Of a stretch of DNA of 64,000 nt, positions 16,476-24,297 are shown piece by piece. Positions within the stretch are counted from its first letter, which is position 1; each line of letters starts with the position of its first letter. The notes under the pieces were generated by a model. The model worked only from the letters and a program-made list of their open reading frames with translations. It had not been told where the DNA came from and did no database searches. This DNA is from an uncultured Bacteroidales bacterium (lineage in GTDB: Bacteria > Bacteroidota > Bacteroidia > Bacteroidales > P3). The stretch is taken from contig CAJOFL010000016.1 of NCBI GenBank assembly GCA_905233895.1, forward strand, positions 1-64,000. The letters run 5' to 3'. Made by a program: the position numbers and the translations under genes.

Positions 16476-17084
16476 ATGCTTCAAGTAGAAAATATCACCA
16501 AGTCGTTCGACGGGCGCCGTGTGCTCGACGGTGTGTCGTTCTCTGTGGCTGCCGGCGAGGCACTGGCCCTGCTCGGTGCCAACGGTGCCGGCAAGACCAC
16601 CCTCCTGCGTATCGTCACCACCCTCCTGCCGCCCGACAGCGGACAGGTGCTCTTCGACGGGCACCCCGTGGTGCCGGCCGACCTGGCCCGCATCGGCTAC
16701 CTGCCCGAGGAACGAGGCCTCTACCGCCATGCCGCCGCCGGCCCGCAGGCCGTCTACCTGGCCCGTCTCAAGGGGATGGGCCGCCGCGAGGCCACCGAGG
16801 CAGTGCGTTCGTGGTTCGACCGTCTCGGCATCGCCGACTGGTGGAACCGCCCCGTGCGAAGCCTCAGCAAAGGCATGCAGCAGAAGCTTCAGTTCATCGT
16901 CACCGTGGCCCATGACCCGGCACTGGTAATTCTCGACGAGCCCTTCTCCGGCTTCGACGAGGAGAACAGCGCCATGCTCCGCCGCGAGATTCTCGCCCTC
17001 AAGGGCCGCGGCAAAGCCGTGATATTCTCCACCCACAACCTGCAGGCTGCCTCCGAGCTCTGCGATAAAAACGTCCGTATATGA
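16476..17084 (+). CDS. ABC transporter ATP-binding protein (NatA-like), short
   Basis: 202 residues. Motifs in order: Walker A GANGAGKTTLL (about 34-44), Q-loop segment GYLPEERGLY, signature LSKGMQQ, Walker B LVILDEPF, and H-loop STHN. It would hydrolyse ATP to power the permease encoded next, whose ATG lies inside its stop region (4-base overlap). It ends only about 15 residues after the H-loop, some 30-40 residues shorter than typical NatA-type subunits, so the C-terminal end is trimmed or was changed by a late frameshift. It starts 3 bases after the BatA-like stop. Confidence 0.87.
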   Translation: MLQVENITKSFDGRRVLDGVSFSVAAGEALALLGANGAGKTTLLRIVTTLLPPDSGQVLFDGHPVVPADLARIGYLPEERGLYRHAAAGPQAVYLARLKGMGRREATEAVRSWFDRLGIADWWNRPVRSLSKGMQQKLQFIVTVAHDPALVILDEPFSGFDEENSAMLRREILALKGRGKAVIFSTHNLQAASELCDKNVRI

Positions 17085-18265
17085 AGAAAATGTGGATTAT
17101 CGTATGCCGTGAGGCAGGCGTCCGGTTGAGGAAACCGTCGTTCTGGGTGGTCACCCTACTGGTGCCTGTGGTGCTGGCCGTCCTTTATGCCCTTCCGGTG
17201 GTGGCCGCCACGCGCGCCGTGGAGCCCGCCACGGTGCTCGTCGTCGACGAGACGGGCCTCTTCGCCGGCGGGCTGCAGTCCACCGCCGAGGTGCATTTCC
17301 ACGAGATGCCTTCTATGGAGTTTGCCGACCGCAACCGTGGTGATGGCGACCTCGTCCTCTTTATCCCGCGTCGCGAGACCGCCATGCCGCGCGAGGCCAC
17401 CCTCTACTACCATGGCCTGCGACCGCCAGCACCGCAGGTGCAGGATGCTGTCGACGGGCAGCTGCAGCAGCTGCTCCGCAACGCCATCCTCGAGGATGTC
17501 TACGGCCTCAGCCCCGCCGAGCGCCATTCGGTGGAGAGCAGCCATATCGCCTTCCATACCCGCGACGCCGTCACCGGCCGCGAGGGGCTCACAAAAGTCA
17601 AGACTGCCGTGGCCCTGGTGCTGGCCCTGCTGATGGCCTTGTCGCTCATCCTTTTCGGAGTGCAGGCGATGCGCGCCGTGCAGGAAGAGCGTCAGAACCG
17701 TATCGCCGAGGTGATGGCCACCTCGGTGCGGCCCCTGCAGCTCCTCGGCGGCAAGATTGCCGGCGTGGCGCTCACGGCCCTCGTCCAGCTTATCCTCTGG
17801 AGCCTCCTGACGGCCGCCGCCATTGCCGTCGTACAGGCCGCCGCCCCCGACCTCTTCCAGGCCGTGCGCGAAGGGCACAGGATTCCCGACATCCTTACAG
17901 GCCTGGCTGCCATCAACCTGCCGTTGATTGCCGTGATGTTCATCGTGTGCTTCCTGCTGGGCTTCCTCCTCTACGGAGGGCTGCTGGCTGCGCTGGCCGC
18001 CCGACTCGACCATGAGGCCGACGCGCTCCAGTGGACACTCCTCGTCTGCTCGCCGCTGCTGCTGGTGGCGTTGCTTATGCAGTTCATAATCAGGGGTTCC
18101 AAGTGGCTCCTGCTGCTGCCATTCACCGCTCCGGCGGCCCTGGTGGCATCGCTCCCCTTCGGGGTCGAGGTGCCGCTGGCGCTCCTGGCGCTCCTGCTGC
18201 TGGCCCTGGCCGCTGCCGTCGCGCTCCTCCTCGCCGCCCGCACCTACCGCCGCCATATAATCTAG
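17081..18265 (+). CDS. ABC-2 type transporter permease (NatB-like)
   Basis: 394 residues. One N-terminal membrane helix (FWVVTLLVPVVLAVLYALPV, about 22-42) is followed by a large extracytoplasmic domain (45-180). Five or six further helices run from about 185 to 390, many very rich in Ala and Leu. The motif EERQNRIAEVMATSVRPLQL between helices is typical of NatB/ABC-2 permeases. With the ATPase encoded immediately upstream it forms an exporter; the substrate (sodium, drugs or lipids in known relatives) cannot be told. Very high GC with many CTC/GCC codons, like its upstream neighbours. Confidence 0.87.
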   Translation: MKKMWIIVCREAGVRLRKPSFWVVTLLVPVVLAVLYALPVVAATRAVEPATVLVVDETGLFAGGLQSTAEVHFHEMPSMEFADRNRGDGDLVLFIPRRETAMPREATLYYHGLRPPAPQVQDAVDGQLQQLLRNAILEDVYGLSPAERHSVESSHIAFHTRDAVTGREGLTKVKTAVALVLALLMALSLILFGVQAMRAVQEERQNRIAEVMATSVRPLQLLGGKIAGVALTALVQLILWSLLTAAAIAVVQAAAPDLFQAVREGHRIPDILTGLAAINLPLIAVMFIVCFLLGFLLYGGLLAALAARLDHEADALQWTLLVCSPLLLVALLMQFIIRGSKWLLLLPFTAPAALVASLPFGVEVPLALLALLLLALAAAVALLLAARTYRRHII

Positions 18266-18277
18266 TCAGATGTAATT

Positions 18278-18331
18278 TTACTCCACCTGCAGCATCCGCG
18301 AAGCGGTGCCTTTCGGCGTGTTGAGGCGCAC
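18278..18331 (-). pseudogene. Remnant 3' end of a T9SS type A gene
   Basis: On the minus strand the sequence reads VRLNTPKGTASRMLQVE followed by TAA. Its last 39 coding bases are identical to the end of the T9SS gene at 153-1409 (TTPKGTASRMLQVE). Upstream of VRL the homology stops and no long frame exists. It is therefore an isolated sorting-domain tail left after loss of a gene body, and it sits about 160 bp before repeat copy 2. Confidence 0.7.
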
Positions 18332-18491
18332 ATTTATAAAAATATTATAATGGACGATTATTTCTTTCGGGTTTAAGTTGAACTGCGACGGAGATAAATT
18401 TTTCCTTTTTTGGGCGGTTCGAGGTAGGCAAATATAGGCGTTCGCTCCACTTCGGTCGCGTTCACCTGTCTTCTTAATTTAGGAGAAGAGC

Positions 18492-18675
18492 AGGCGTTGA
18501 TCAGGCGTTGGTCAGGCGTTGATCAGGCGAAGGTGGGGTAAACGAATTGAGAATTAGGGTGTTATAACGCCGTTTTTAAAAACTCGTTAAGATTTGTTAA
18601 CAAAAAAGTATTAAGAAGTGTTAAATTTAACACTTCCCTCAATGGTGGGGCGGCGGATATTTTTAATATTAAATG
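18492..18675 (+). repeat. Dispersed intergenic repeat, copy 2 (AGGCGTTGATC element, long form)
   Basis: Same order as copy 1: three AGGCGTTG(A/G)TC units, AGGCGAAGGTGGGGT, then about 140 bp of AT-rich sequence with CGGCGGATAT near the end. It contains a perfect 20-bp palindrome at 18616-18635 (arms AAGTG/CACTT around TTAAATTTAA). At the innermost arm pair, C-G of copy 1 is replaced by G-C here. It occupies the gap between the ABC permease and the DUF177 gene promoter, with no coding potential. Confidence 0.85.
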
Positions 18676-18730
18676 CACTGCCCGATAGCCTGCCGGATGG
18701 GTGAAAAAAATACAAAAATTACATTTTTTT

Positions 18731-18760
18731 TTGCCAGTATTAAAAAAGTTAGTATCTTTG
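18731..18760 (+). promoter_or_regulatory. Promoter for DUF177-rpmF
   Basis: A T-run ending in TTG (18731-18733), a 19-bp spacer, then TATCTTTG (18753-18760). Confidence 0.75.
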
Positions 18761-18782
18761 CAAACTCAATAGGAGTGTGAAA

Positions 18783-19289
18783 ATGAGCCGAAATGATGAT
18801 ACGACAGTCCGCTTTAGTGGTTTGAAATCAGGACGTTATAGTTATGATTTTGAACTTGGGAAAGACTTCTTCGAACGCTTCGAAAACGAAGAATTGTGCG
18901 ACGGAAAGGTGAAAATTGCGGCTGTTTTGGAGAAAACGGAGAGGGTGATGATGTTCGAGTTCGAACTGAGCGGTGAGGTGACAACCACTTGCGACCGCTG
19001 CCTCGGTGAGGTGAAGATACCGATTGAGGGCCATGAAAGCCTGAATGTGAGGATGAGCGACACCGAGACGAGTGACGACGAGAACGTGGCAATCCTGCCC
19101 GAGGGTGCGTTCGAGATAGACCTGGCTCAGTGGCTGTACGAGTATGTCGCGGTGCGGATACCGATGCAGCACGTACACCCCGAAGGAGAGTGCGACAGCG
19201 AAGTGACCCGGTATATTACCGAGAGTGAGGGCGAAAAGGTTGAGGATGAGGTTGATCCGCGCTGGGAGGCACTGAAGAAGTTGAAATAA
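18783..19289 (+). CDS. DUF177 (YceD-like) protein
   Basis: Start at ATG 18783, preceded by AGGAG at 18771-18775. This Shine-Dalgarno decides between this ATG and a GTG six bases upstream that would be too close. 168 residues. The family signature is visible: an acidic/β N-terminal half, then TTTCDRCLGEVKIPIEG with paired cysteines, and an acidic C-terminus (VDPRWEALKKLK). DUF177 proteins sit directly before rpmF across bacteria and are implicated in 23S rRNA or ribosome maturation. Here rpmF follows 20 bases downstream, so the pair is one transcript. Confidence 0.88.
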   Translation: MSRNDDTTVRFSGLKSGRYSYDFELGKDFFERFENEELCDGKVKIAAVLEKTERVMMFEFELSGEVTTTCDRCLGEVKIPIEGHESLNVRMSDTETSDDENVAILPEGAFEIDLAQWLYEYVAVRIPMQHVHPEGECDSEVTRYITESEGEKVEDEVDPRWEALKKLK

Positions 19290-19309
19290 TAAATAAAAAA
19301 AATAACAAT

Positions 19310-19495
19310 ATGCCACATCCAAAACACAGATTCTCGCAGACCCGTACGGCCAAGAGAAGAACGCATGATGCGTTGGAGACAGCCCAGTTGACCACTTGCA
19401 GCAACTGCGGCGCACAAGTAATGTACCACCACGTTTGCCCCGAGTGCGGCTACTACCGCGGCAAGCTCGCCATCGAGAAAGGCGCCGAGGAGTAA
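19310..19495 (+). CDS. rpmF: 50S ribosomal protein L32
   Basis: 61 residues, normal length. The N-terminus MPHPKHRFSQTRTAKRRTHD is typical. Four cysteines in two CxxC pairs (CSNCG and CPECGYY) form the zinc ribbon, so this is the zinc-binding form. It is co-transcribed with the DUF177 gene and followed by an intrinsic terminator. Confidence 0.96.
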   Translation: MPHPKHRFSQTRTAKRRTHDALETAQLTTCSNCGAQVMYHHVCPECGYYRGKLAIEKGAEE

Positions 19496-19517
19496 GAGGC
19501 TGGTCTTGTGCTAAAGA

Positions 19518-19556
19518 GAAAAGAGGGTGCTTCGCTACGGAGCATCCTCTTTTTTG
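19518..19556 (+). terminator. Terminator after rpmF
   Basis: Stem AAGAGGGTGCT / AGCATCCTCTT around TTCGCTACGG (one G-T pair), then six T. Confidence 0.88.
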
Positions 19557-19572
19557 TGTGTTGAAAACTTGT

Positions 19573-19604
19573 TTTTGCGGGTTGCGAAAAAAGTCGTACC
19601 TTTG
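19573..19604 (+). promoter_or_regulatory. Promoter for mutS
   Basis: TTTTTG ending at 19577, a 19-bp spacer, and TACCTTTG at 19597-19604. The ATG is 17 bases further on. Confidence 0.75.
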
Positions 19605-19621
19605 CAGCCGTTTAGAAAAAG

Positions 19622-22267
19622 ATGCCGATGGCCAAGAAAACTGACAACGAGTCGCCTTTGATGCGCCAGCATGCCGAACTGAAGAAAAAGTTCCCGGATG
19701 CCATGCTGCTGTTCCGTGTAGGCGATTTCTACGAGACCTTCGACGACGACGCCCGCAAGGCAAGTCAGATTCTCGGCATCACGCTGACCCGCAAAGCATC
19801 GGGCAACCATACGTACGCCGACCTGGCCGGTATACCGTACCATGCTCTGGAACAGTATCTTCCGCGCCTGGTTCGTGCCGGTATGAGGGTGGCTATCTGC
19901 GAGCAGTTGGAGGATCCCAAGACCACAAAAGGCCTCGTGAAACGCGGCATCACCGAGCTGGTGACCCCAGGTGTGGCCTACAACGACATGGTGCTTGAGG
20001 TGAAGGAGAACAACTTCCTCTGCGGATTGCACCTGACGGACAAGGTCCATGGCATCAGTTTCCTCGATGTGTCAACGGGCGAATTCTTTGTGGCTCAGGG
20101 CGATATGGCATATATCGACAAACTGCTCACCAACTTCCATCCCTCGGAGGTGGTGCTGCAGCGCAAGAAACTGCACTGGTTCCAGGAGCATTTCCCCGAG
20201 AAGTATTATTGCAATACCTTCGACGACTGGGTTTTCGCCACCGATTTTGCACATGAATTGCTTCAGAAACAGTTTGGTACAGCCTCGCTGAAAGGCTTCG
20301 GTGTGGAGGATCTCGACATGGGTGTCATTGCCGCCGGTGCTGTTTTGCACTATATGCAGGAGACGCAGCATAGTCAGACGGCCAATATATGTAGCCTAAG
20401 TCGCGTGGAGCAAGACCGTTACGTCTGGCTCGACCGCTTCACGATACGCAACCTCGAGATGGTCTCGTCGGCCAATGAGAATGCCAGAACCCTGCTCGAT
20501 GTTGTTGATCAGACGCTTACTCCGATGGGGTCGCGTCTTATGCGTCGGTGGGTTGTTATGCCGCTGAAGGAGGTGGCTCCCATTGAGGAACGCCTCGTGG
20601 TGGTCGATGCGCTGGTGCGCGATGCCGAGTTGCGAGAGCGGTTGGGGCAGCAAATCAAGCTTGTAGGTGACTTGGAACGCCTCGTTACGAAAGCCGCCGT
20701 TGGACGCATCAATCCCCGTGAGATGCAGCAGTTGCGTCGTTCGTTGGAGGCTGTCGGCCAGTTGCGTACCATCTGTGCCGATTCGCAATGCCAGGCATTG
20801 CGGGATGTGGCAGGACGAATCAACCCGTGTGCTACACTTGTTGAGCGGATTTTGCGTGAACTTGTTGAAGATCCACCCGCAAAAGTCGAGAAGGGTGGCG
20901 TTATCGCTGCCGGCGTAAACCCGGAACTCGACGAGTTGCGTTCGATGTCGGGCTCTGGTAAAGAGTATCTTATGGCTCTGCAGCAACGTGAGAGCGAGGC
21001 CACGGGCATCACTTCTTTGCGTGTCGGTTTCAACAACGTATATGGTTATTATTTCGAGGTTTACAATACTCACAAGGACAAGGTTCCATCCGAATGGGTT
21101 CGTCGTCAGACGCTTACCAACGCCGAACGCTATATTACGCCAGAGTTGAAGGAGTATGAGGAAAAGATTCTCGGGGCCGAAGGTCGTATTCAAGTGCTCG
21201 AGGCGCAGTTGTTCAATCAGCTGATGGCTGCAGTCACCGAGTATGTCCAGCCAATCCAATATGCTGCCCAGCAGGTGGCACGAATCGACTGTTTGCGCAG
21301 TTTCGCCGAGGTGGCGCTTGGTGGAAACTATTGTAGGCCTCAACTCAATGAGGGCGACCGCATTGAAATTGTGGAAGGTCGCCATCCTGTTATTGAAACA
21401 CAGATGCCTCCAGGCGAGCAGTATGTCAGCAATGATGTCACCCTCGATCGGGATAACGTTCAGATACTCATAATCACTGGCCCCAATATGAGCGGTAAGT
21501 CGGCGCTCTTGCGCCAGACGGCTTTGATAGTGCTTATGGCCCAGATGGGGTGCTATTGCCCTGCGAAGAGTGCTTCTATTGGGTTGGTTGACAAGGTGTT
21601 CACCCGCGTCGGTGCAAGCGATAATATCTCCAGTGGCGAATCGACCTTCATGGTTGAAATGAACGAAACGGCCAGTATTCTTAACAATGTCAGTGACCGT
21701 TCGTTGGTGCTCCTCGACGAGATTGGCCGCGGAACCTCGACATATGACGGTATTTCAATTGCATGGGCAATCACGGAATACCTCCACGAGAACCGCAAGG
21801 CGCGTCCGAAAGTGCTTTTTGCCACTCATTACCATGAACTTATCGAGATGGAGGAGCAGTTCGCCCGTATAAAAAATGTGCATGTCAGCGTGAAGGAAAT
21901 CGACGGGCGTGTCATATTCCTCCGCAAGTTGGCACCTGGCGGAAGCGAGCATAGTTTCGGTATCCATGTGGCTCGTCTGGCCGGTATGCCGCCCCAGGTT
22001 CTAAACCGTGCCGACGCGATGCTCAGGCAGTTAGAAGAAAAAAGCGCAAAAGTGCAATCTGAGGCCGATGCAAAAGGTGCAAAAACGCAAAAAAACACCA
22101 TTGAGGAACCTGTTTCGTCAGGCTATCAGCTAAGTTTTATCCAGTTGGACGACCCGACGTTGCTGGAAATACGAGATACGATATTGGATATTGATATTGA
22201 TACACTTACGCCGATTGAGGCTTTATTGAAACTCAACGAAATCAAAAAAATAGTTGGCAAAAAATAA
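19622..22267 (+). CDS. mutS: DNA mismatch repair protein MutS
   Basis: 881 residues, full length. MutS binds mispaired bases and recruits MutL. The mismatch-reading Phe-x-Glu is in FRVGDFYETF (near residue 35). The ATPase domain has Walker A GPNMSGKS (near 621), the DNSSGESTFMVEM-type helix (here DNISSGESTFMVEM), Walker B LVLLDEIGRGTSTYDG, and the ATHYHEL switch. An ATG at 19628 is an alternative start. The C-terminal tail (PIEALLKLNEIKKIVGKK) is the usual end of MutS1. It is transcribed alone, and the tRNA promoter begins 7 bases after its stop. Confidence 0.97.
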   Translation: MPMAKKTDNESPLMRQHAELKKKFPDAMLLFRVGDFYETFDDDARKASQILGITLTRKASGNHTYADLAGIPYHALEQYLPRLVRAGMRVAICEQLEDPKTTKGLVKRGITELVTPGVAYNDMVLEVKENNFLCGLHLTDKVHGISFLDVSTGEFFVAQGDMAYIDKLLTNFHPSEVVLQRKKLHWFQEHFPEKYYCNTFDDWVFATDFAHELLQKQFGTASLKGFGVEDLDMGVIAAGAVLHYMQETQHSQTANICSLSRVEQDRYVWLDRFTIRNLEMVSSANENARTLLDVVDQTLTPMGSRLMRRWVVMPLKEVAPIEERLVVVDALVRDAELRERLGQQIKLVGDLERLVTKAAVGRINPREMQQLRRSLEAVGQLRTICADSQCQALRDVAGRINPCATLVERILRELVEDPPAKVEKGGVIAAGVNPELDELRSMSGSGKEYLMALQQRESEATGITSLRVGFNNVYGYYFEVYNTHKDKVPSEWVRRQTLTNAERYITPELKEYEEKILGAEGRIQVLEAQLFNQLMAAVTEYVQPIQYAAQQVARIDCLRSFAEVALGGNYCRPQLNEGDRIEIVEGRHPVIETQMPPGEQYVSNDVTLDRDNVQILIITGPNMSGKSALLRQTALIVLMAQMGCYCPAKSASIGLVDKVFTRVGASDNISSGESTFMVEMNETASILNNVSDRSLVLLDEIGRGTSTYDGISIAWAITEYLHENRKARPKVLFATHYHELIEMEEQFARIKNVHVSVKEIDGRVIFLRKLAPGGSEHSFGIHVARLAGMPPQVLNRADAMLRQLEEKSAKVQSEADAKGAKTQKNTIEEPVSSGYQLSFIQLDDPTLLEIRDTILDIDIDTLTPIEALLKLNEIKKIVGKK

Positions 22268-22273
22268 AAATTA

Positions 22274-22305
22274 TTTTGCCAGTTCCAAAAAAGTTTGTAC
22301 TTTTG
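22274..22305 (+). promoter_or_regulatory. Promoter of the tRNA cluster
   Basis: TTTTG (22274-22278), a 19-bp spacer, then TACTTTTG (22298-22305), about 80 bases before the first tRNA. Confidence 0.75.
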
Positions 22306-22385
22306 CACCCGCTTTCGAGAGAAAAAGTGCTGCTGAATAGTACGGTGCATTTTGTTGGTTTGCTCAACAAGTTTGCACACCAAAT

Positions 22386-22458
<73 letters not shown>

Positions 22459-22486
22459 CAAGAGAAGCTCCAAGCTAGAGTGAAAT

Positions 22487-22569
22487 GCTCTGGTGGTGGA
22501 ATGGTAGACACGAGGGACTTAAAATCCCTTGCCCGCAAGGGCGTGTGGGTTCAAGTCCCACCCGGAGTA
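22487..22569 (+). tRNA. tRNA-Leu (TAA)
   Basis: 83 nt with a long variable arm (TGCCCGCAAGGGCGT), anticodon loop ACTTAAAAT giving TAA, T-loop GGTTCAAGTCC, and acceptor GCTCTGG/CCGGAGT. Confidence 0.92.
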
Positions 22570-22582
22570 CAAAGAGAGAAAT

Positions 22583-22655
<73 letters not shown>

Positions 22656-22769
22656 CCAAAAAAAGAGATCATTGATATTATGAGGGCAATCCTACAAGTC
22701 CATGTCAAATGTCTCCCGATGGTATGAGGAGGCCGAAAGTAGAATTGCAGAGGAAACCAAAAGAAACAT

Positions 22770-22842
22770 GTCTCGGTAGCTCAGCTGGTAGAGCAATTGA
22801 CTCTTAATCAATGGGTCCAGGGTTCGAATCCCTGCCGGGACA
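22770..22842 (+). tRNA. tRNA-Lys (CTT)
   Basis: 73 nt; D-arm GCTCAGCTGGTAGAGC, anticodon stem ATTGA/TCAAT with loop CTCTTAA (anticodon CTT), T-arm GGTTCGAATCC, acceptor GTCTCGG/CCGGGAC. The 114 bp before it hold nothing recognisable. Confidence 0.93.
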
Positions 22843-22848
22843 CTTTCA

Positions 22849-22922
22849 CGGGGTGTAGCGCAGTTGGCTAGCGCGCCACGTTCGGGACGTGGAGGCCGGA
22901 AGTTCGAGTCTTCTCACCCCGA
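22849..22922 (+). tRNA. tRNA-Pro (CGG)
   Basis: 74 nt; acceptor CGGGGTG/CACCCCG, anticodon stem CCACG/CGTGG with loop TTCGGGA (CGG), T-loop GTTCGAGTC. Confidence 0.93.
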
Positions 22923-22944
22923 CAAGAGACACTCCACGGAAACC

Positions 22945-23017
<73 letters not shown>

Positions 23018-23034
23018 CAAAACGAAAAGAATGA

Positions 23035-23065
23035 AAGCAGGACATGGATGCCCTGCTTTTTTTAT
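23035..23065 (+). terminator. Terminator of the tRNA cluster
   Basis: Stem AAGCAGG / CCTGCTT around ACATGGATGC, followed by a T-run. Confidence 0.8.
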
Positions 23066-23098
23066 TTATAACAATTAACAAACAAAAACAAACAAGTA

Positions 23099-23467
23099 AT
23101 GGTAAAACAGTACGAAACCGTTTTCATTGCAACTCCCGTTTTGTCTGAAGAACAGATGAAGGAAACGGTAAAGAAGTACGTCGACCTGCTGACCTCGAAG
23201 GGCGCAGAGATCGTGTACGAGAACAACTGGGGTATGCGCAAGCTTGCCTATCCTATCCGTAAGAAGACCACCGGATTCTATTACCTGATAGAGTTCCGTG
23301 CCGAGGGCAGTGTCATCAATGACCTCGAGGTTGCCTACAAGCGCGACGAGCGCCTGCTCCGCTTCCTCACCGTCAGCCTTGACAAGCATGCCGTTGCCTA
23401 CAACGAGAAGAAGCGCAACGCCAAGAAGGCCGCCGTCGAAACCGCCGAAGCTCCCGCCGAGGCCTAA
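23099..23467 (+). CDS. rpsF: 30S ribosomal protein S6
   Basis: 122 residues. It has the typical N-terminus YETVFIATPVLSEEQMKETV, the WGMRKLAYPIRKKTTGFYYL core and the RDERLLRFLTV strand, plus an Ala/Pro/Glu tail. It binds 16S rRNA in the platform with S18, encoded next. First gene of rpsF-rpsR-rplI. The start is preceded by an A-rich stretch without a Shine-Dalgarno. Confidence 0.97.
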   Translation: MVKQYETVFIATPVLSEEQMKETVKKYVDLLTSKGAEIVYENNWGMRKLAYPIRKKTTGFYYLIEFRAEGSVINDLEVAYKRDERLLRFLTVSLDKHAVAYNEKKRNAKKAAVETAEAPAEA

Positions 23468-23495
23468 GTCTAACCATGTAAAAAAGTATTAGAAA

Positions 23496-23762
23496 ATGGC
23501 TAACGAAAGCGAAATCAAATATTTGACCCCCATAGCTGTTGAAACCCAGCGCAAGAAATATTGCCGTTTCAAAAAGCTCGGTATTAAGTATATCGATTAT
23601 AAGGATGCCGACTTCCTGCTGAAGTTCGTCAACGAGCAGGGCAAGATTCTGCCCCGTCGCATCACCGGCACCTCGAACAAGTATCAGAAGAAGGTCTCGC
23701 AGGCTATCAAGCGCGCCCGTCACATCGCCCTGATGCCCTACGTCGCCGATTGTCTCAAATAA
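23496..23762 (+). CDS. rpsR: 30S ribosomal protein S18
   Basis: 88 residues. The conserved [20 protein letters not shown] and [20 protein letters not shown] segments are clear, ending in [12 protein letters not shown]. It forms a heterodimer with S6 in the 30S platform. Middle gene of the ribosomal triplet, 28 bases after rpsF. Confidence 0.97.
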   Translation: MANESEIKYLTPIAVETQRKKYCRFKKLGIKYIDYKDADFLLKFVNEQGKILPRRITGTSNKYQKKVSQAIKRARHIALMPYVADCLK

Positions 23763-23781
23763 TCAATAGGAGGAAGAATAG

Positions 23782-24225
23782 ATGGAAATCATACTTAAGC
23801 AAGATGTGGCCAACTTGGGCTACAAGGACGAAATCGTCAAGGTGAAGAACGGCTACGCCAACAACTATCTTCTTCCGAAGGGCATGGCTATCATCGCCAC
23901 TCCCGTTGCCAAGAAGATCCACGCCGAGAACCTGCGTCAGCGCGCCCACAAGGAGGAAGCCCTCCGCAAGAACGCTGAGACCCAGCAGGCAGCTCTCAAC
24001 GGCAAGACCGTGAAGCTCATCGTCAAGGTTGGCGAGAACGGCCAGCTCTTCGGCGGTGTCAACAACATCATGGTTGCCGAGGCTCTGAAGGAGCAGCACA
24101 ACTACGACATTGATCGCAAGCAGATCACCGTCGACGCTATCAAGACCGTCGGTACCTATACCGCCAAGGTCAACGTCTACAAGGAGATCAAGGCTGAACT
24201 GAATCTCGAGGTTGTTGCCGAATAA
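23782..24225 (+). CDS. rplI: 50S ribosomal protein L9
   Basis: 147 residues, normal length. The N-terminal RNA-binding domain has MEIILKQDVANLGYKDEIVK and NGYANNYLLPKGMA. A long connecting helix (about 42-75) and a C-terminal domain (LFGGVNNIMVAEAL … INVYKEIKAELNL-like end) follow. It binds 23S rRNA at L1. Preceded by AGGAGG at 23768-23773, one of the few strong Shine-Dalgarno sites here. Confidence 0.96.
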   Translation: MEIILKQDVANLGYKDEIVKVKNGYANNYLLPKGMAIIATPVAKKIHAENLRQRAHKEEALRKNAETQQAALNGKTVKLIVKVGENGQLFGGVNNIMVAEALKEQHNYDIDRKQITVDAIKTVGTYTAKVNVYKEIKAELNLEVVAE

Positions 24226-24240
24226 GTCTTATAGACAAAT

Positions 24241-24282
24241 AAAAAGAGAGGGAGATGAGTAATCATCTCCCTCTCTCTTTTT
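24241..24282 (+). terminator. Bidirectional terminator between rplI and the barrel-protein gene
   Basis: Stem AGAGAGGGAGATGA / TCATCTCCCTCTCT with a GTAA loop, flanked by A5 upstream and T5 downstream, so it can work on both strands for the converging genes. Confidence 0.92.
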
Positions 24283-24297
24283 GTTATCCCTGTCGGT

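Noticed and set aside
22656-22769. A further tRNA or small RNA in the gap before tRNA-Lys
   Set aside because: No cloverleaf, T-loop motif or terminator could be found in these 114 bases.
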